Assembly: GCA_036398215.1 (NCBI GenBank)
Contig: DASWHK010000175.1
Coordinates: forward strand, 1-7,165
Length of the DNA: 7,165 bases
Reading direction: 5' to 3'
DNA from: DASWHK01 sp036398215
Lineage (GTDB): Bacteria > Acidobacteriota > UBA890
Within the stretch, counting starts at the first letter, position 1, and each line of letters starts with the position of its first letter. The position numbers and the translations under genes were made by a program. Under the pieces are notes generated by a model that saw nothing but the letters and a program-made list of their open reading frames with translations, made no database searches and was not told where the DNA came from. Positions 6,914 through 7,165 of this stretch are shown here, one piece after another.

Positions 6914-7037
6914 TTCGTTCGGGGACGACGACCGAGGCGCGGCGGGGTGTCCTACCGGGCGTTTCTCCCGCCCGAGCTGTCGGTCGTTCTGGAACACAAC
7001 GATCCCCTCGAGCAGGGCCGTGGTGGGCGCGATGAGG

Positions 7038-7061
7038 CCGGGGCGCAGGAGCGCGCCCCGG
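7038..7061 (+). other. Strong leader hairpin
   Basis: CCGGGGCGC (7038-7046) pairs perfectly with GCGCCCCGG (7053-7061) across a 6-base loop, AGGAGC. It ends 50 bases before the ATG at 7112, within the predicted sigma54 transcript. No T-run follows, so a simple terminator is unlikely. It may stabilise the 5' end or affect translation; the loop contains AGGAG. Confidence 0.5.
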
Positions 7062-7111
7062 ACCCATCCCGCCCGCCCCAGGCTGCTGATCAGCGAAGGA
7101 AGGAAAGCCAG

Positions 7112-7165
7112 ATGAAGATCCGCCGAATTCTGTTCATCGCACCGCTCGCCGTGACCGCCGGTCTC
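7112..7165 (+). CDS. 5' end of a gene for a secreted or membrane protein (partial)
   Basis: The ATG at 7112 is preceded by GAAGGAAGGAAAG (7095-7107), a strong purine-rich ribosome binding site. The 18 visible codons give MKIRRILFIAPLAVTAGL: a basic start followed by a hydrophobic run, that is, the beginning of a signal peptide or membrane anchor. The gene runs off the window, so the product cannot be named. It is the only candidate target of the plus-strand sigma54 promoter at 6898-6913 and is divergent from the response regulator, which suggests control by that regulator. Confidence 0.7.
   Translation, partial: MKIRRILFIAPLAVTAGL

Larger units (their letters stand above)
6669..7111. other. 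Divergent regulatory region
   Basis: A 443-base gap between the regulator (minus strand) and the gene starting at 7112 (plus strand). In order it contains the regulator ribosome binding site (GAAGGG, 6681-6676), a leader dyad TGAGCGG/CCGCTCA (6746-6752 and 6770-6776) enclosing the palindrome CGGTCGACCG (6750-6759), an AT-rich island (about 6776-6798) with a possible sigma70 promoter, a direct repeat pair (6807-6866), the sigma54 promoter (6898-6913), and a leader of about 190 nt with a strong hairpin (7038-7061). I see no protein gene in it. Confidence 0.65.

Overview
GC-rich bacterial DNA (only the first ~240 bases look more AT-rich). The genes are a GWxTD-domain envelope protein, a secreted M48 metalloprotease and a stand-alone NtrC-type regulator. 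This mix, with the very high GC content, suggests Acidobacteriota (Thermoanaerobaculia-like). That is an inference from family knowledge, not a demonstrated identity.

Layout. Bases 1-840 hold no convincing gene but are rich in structure: inverted repeats at 228-296 and 405-494, a perfect 19-bp inverted repeat at 611-707 with a nested hairpin, and four tandem units of exactly 34 bp from 711 to about 840. From 841 to 6668 every gene is on the minus strand. In transcription order they are a sigma54-dependent response regulator (6668-5310), a GWxTD-domain protein (5002-3662), an M48 metalloprotease (3398-1878), and two small translationally coupled genes of unknown function (1784-1305 and 1308-841). 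A new gene starts on the plus strand at 7112 and leaves the window after 18 codons.

The main result is regulatory. Sequences with the exact sigma54 architecture (GG-N10-GC, TGGCAC-N5-TTGC) lie in front of the GWxTD gene (5094-5079, all core positions match), in front of the divergent plus-strand gene (6898-6913, all core positions match), and in front of the M48 gene (3470-3454, one core mismatch). The regulator gene between them encodes the enhancer-binding protein type that such promoters need, with intact GESGTGKE, GAFTGA and phospho-acceptor Asp. The regulator's upstream region has a 26/27-bp direct repeat that would sit at about -71 and -104 of the divergent sigma54 promoter and overlaps a possible sigma70 promoter of the regulator itself. 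I read this as a compact local sigma54 regulon controlling secreted or envelope proteins: GWxTD, metalloprotease with its small membrane partners, and a protein with a hydrophobic N-terminus. The promoter matches are directly visible. The regulatory wiring is inferred.
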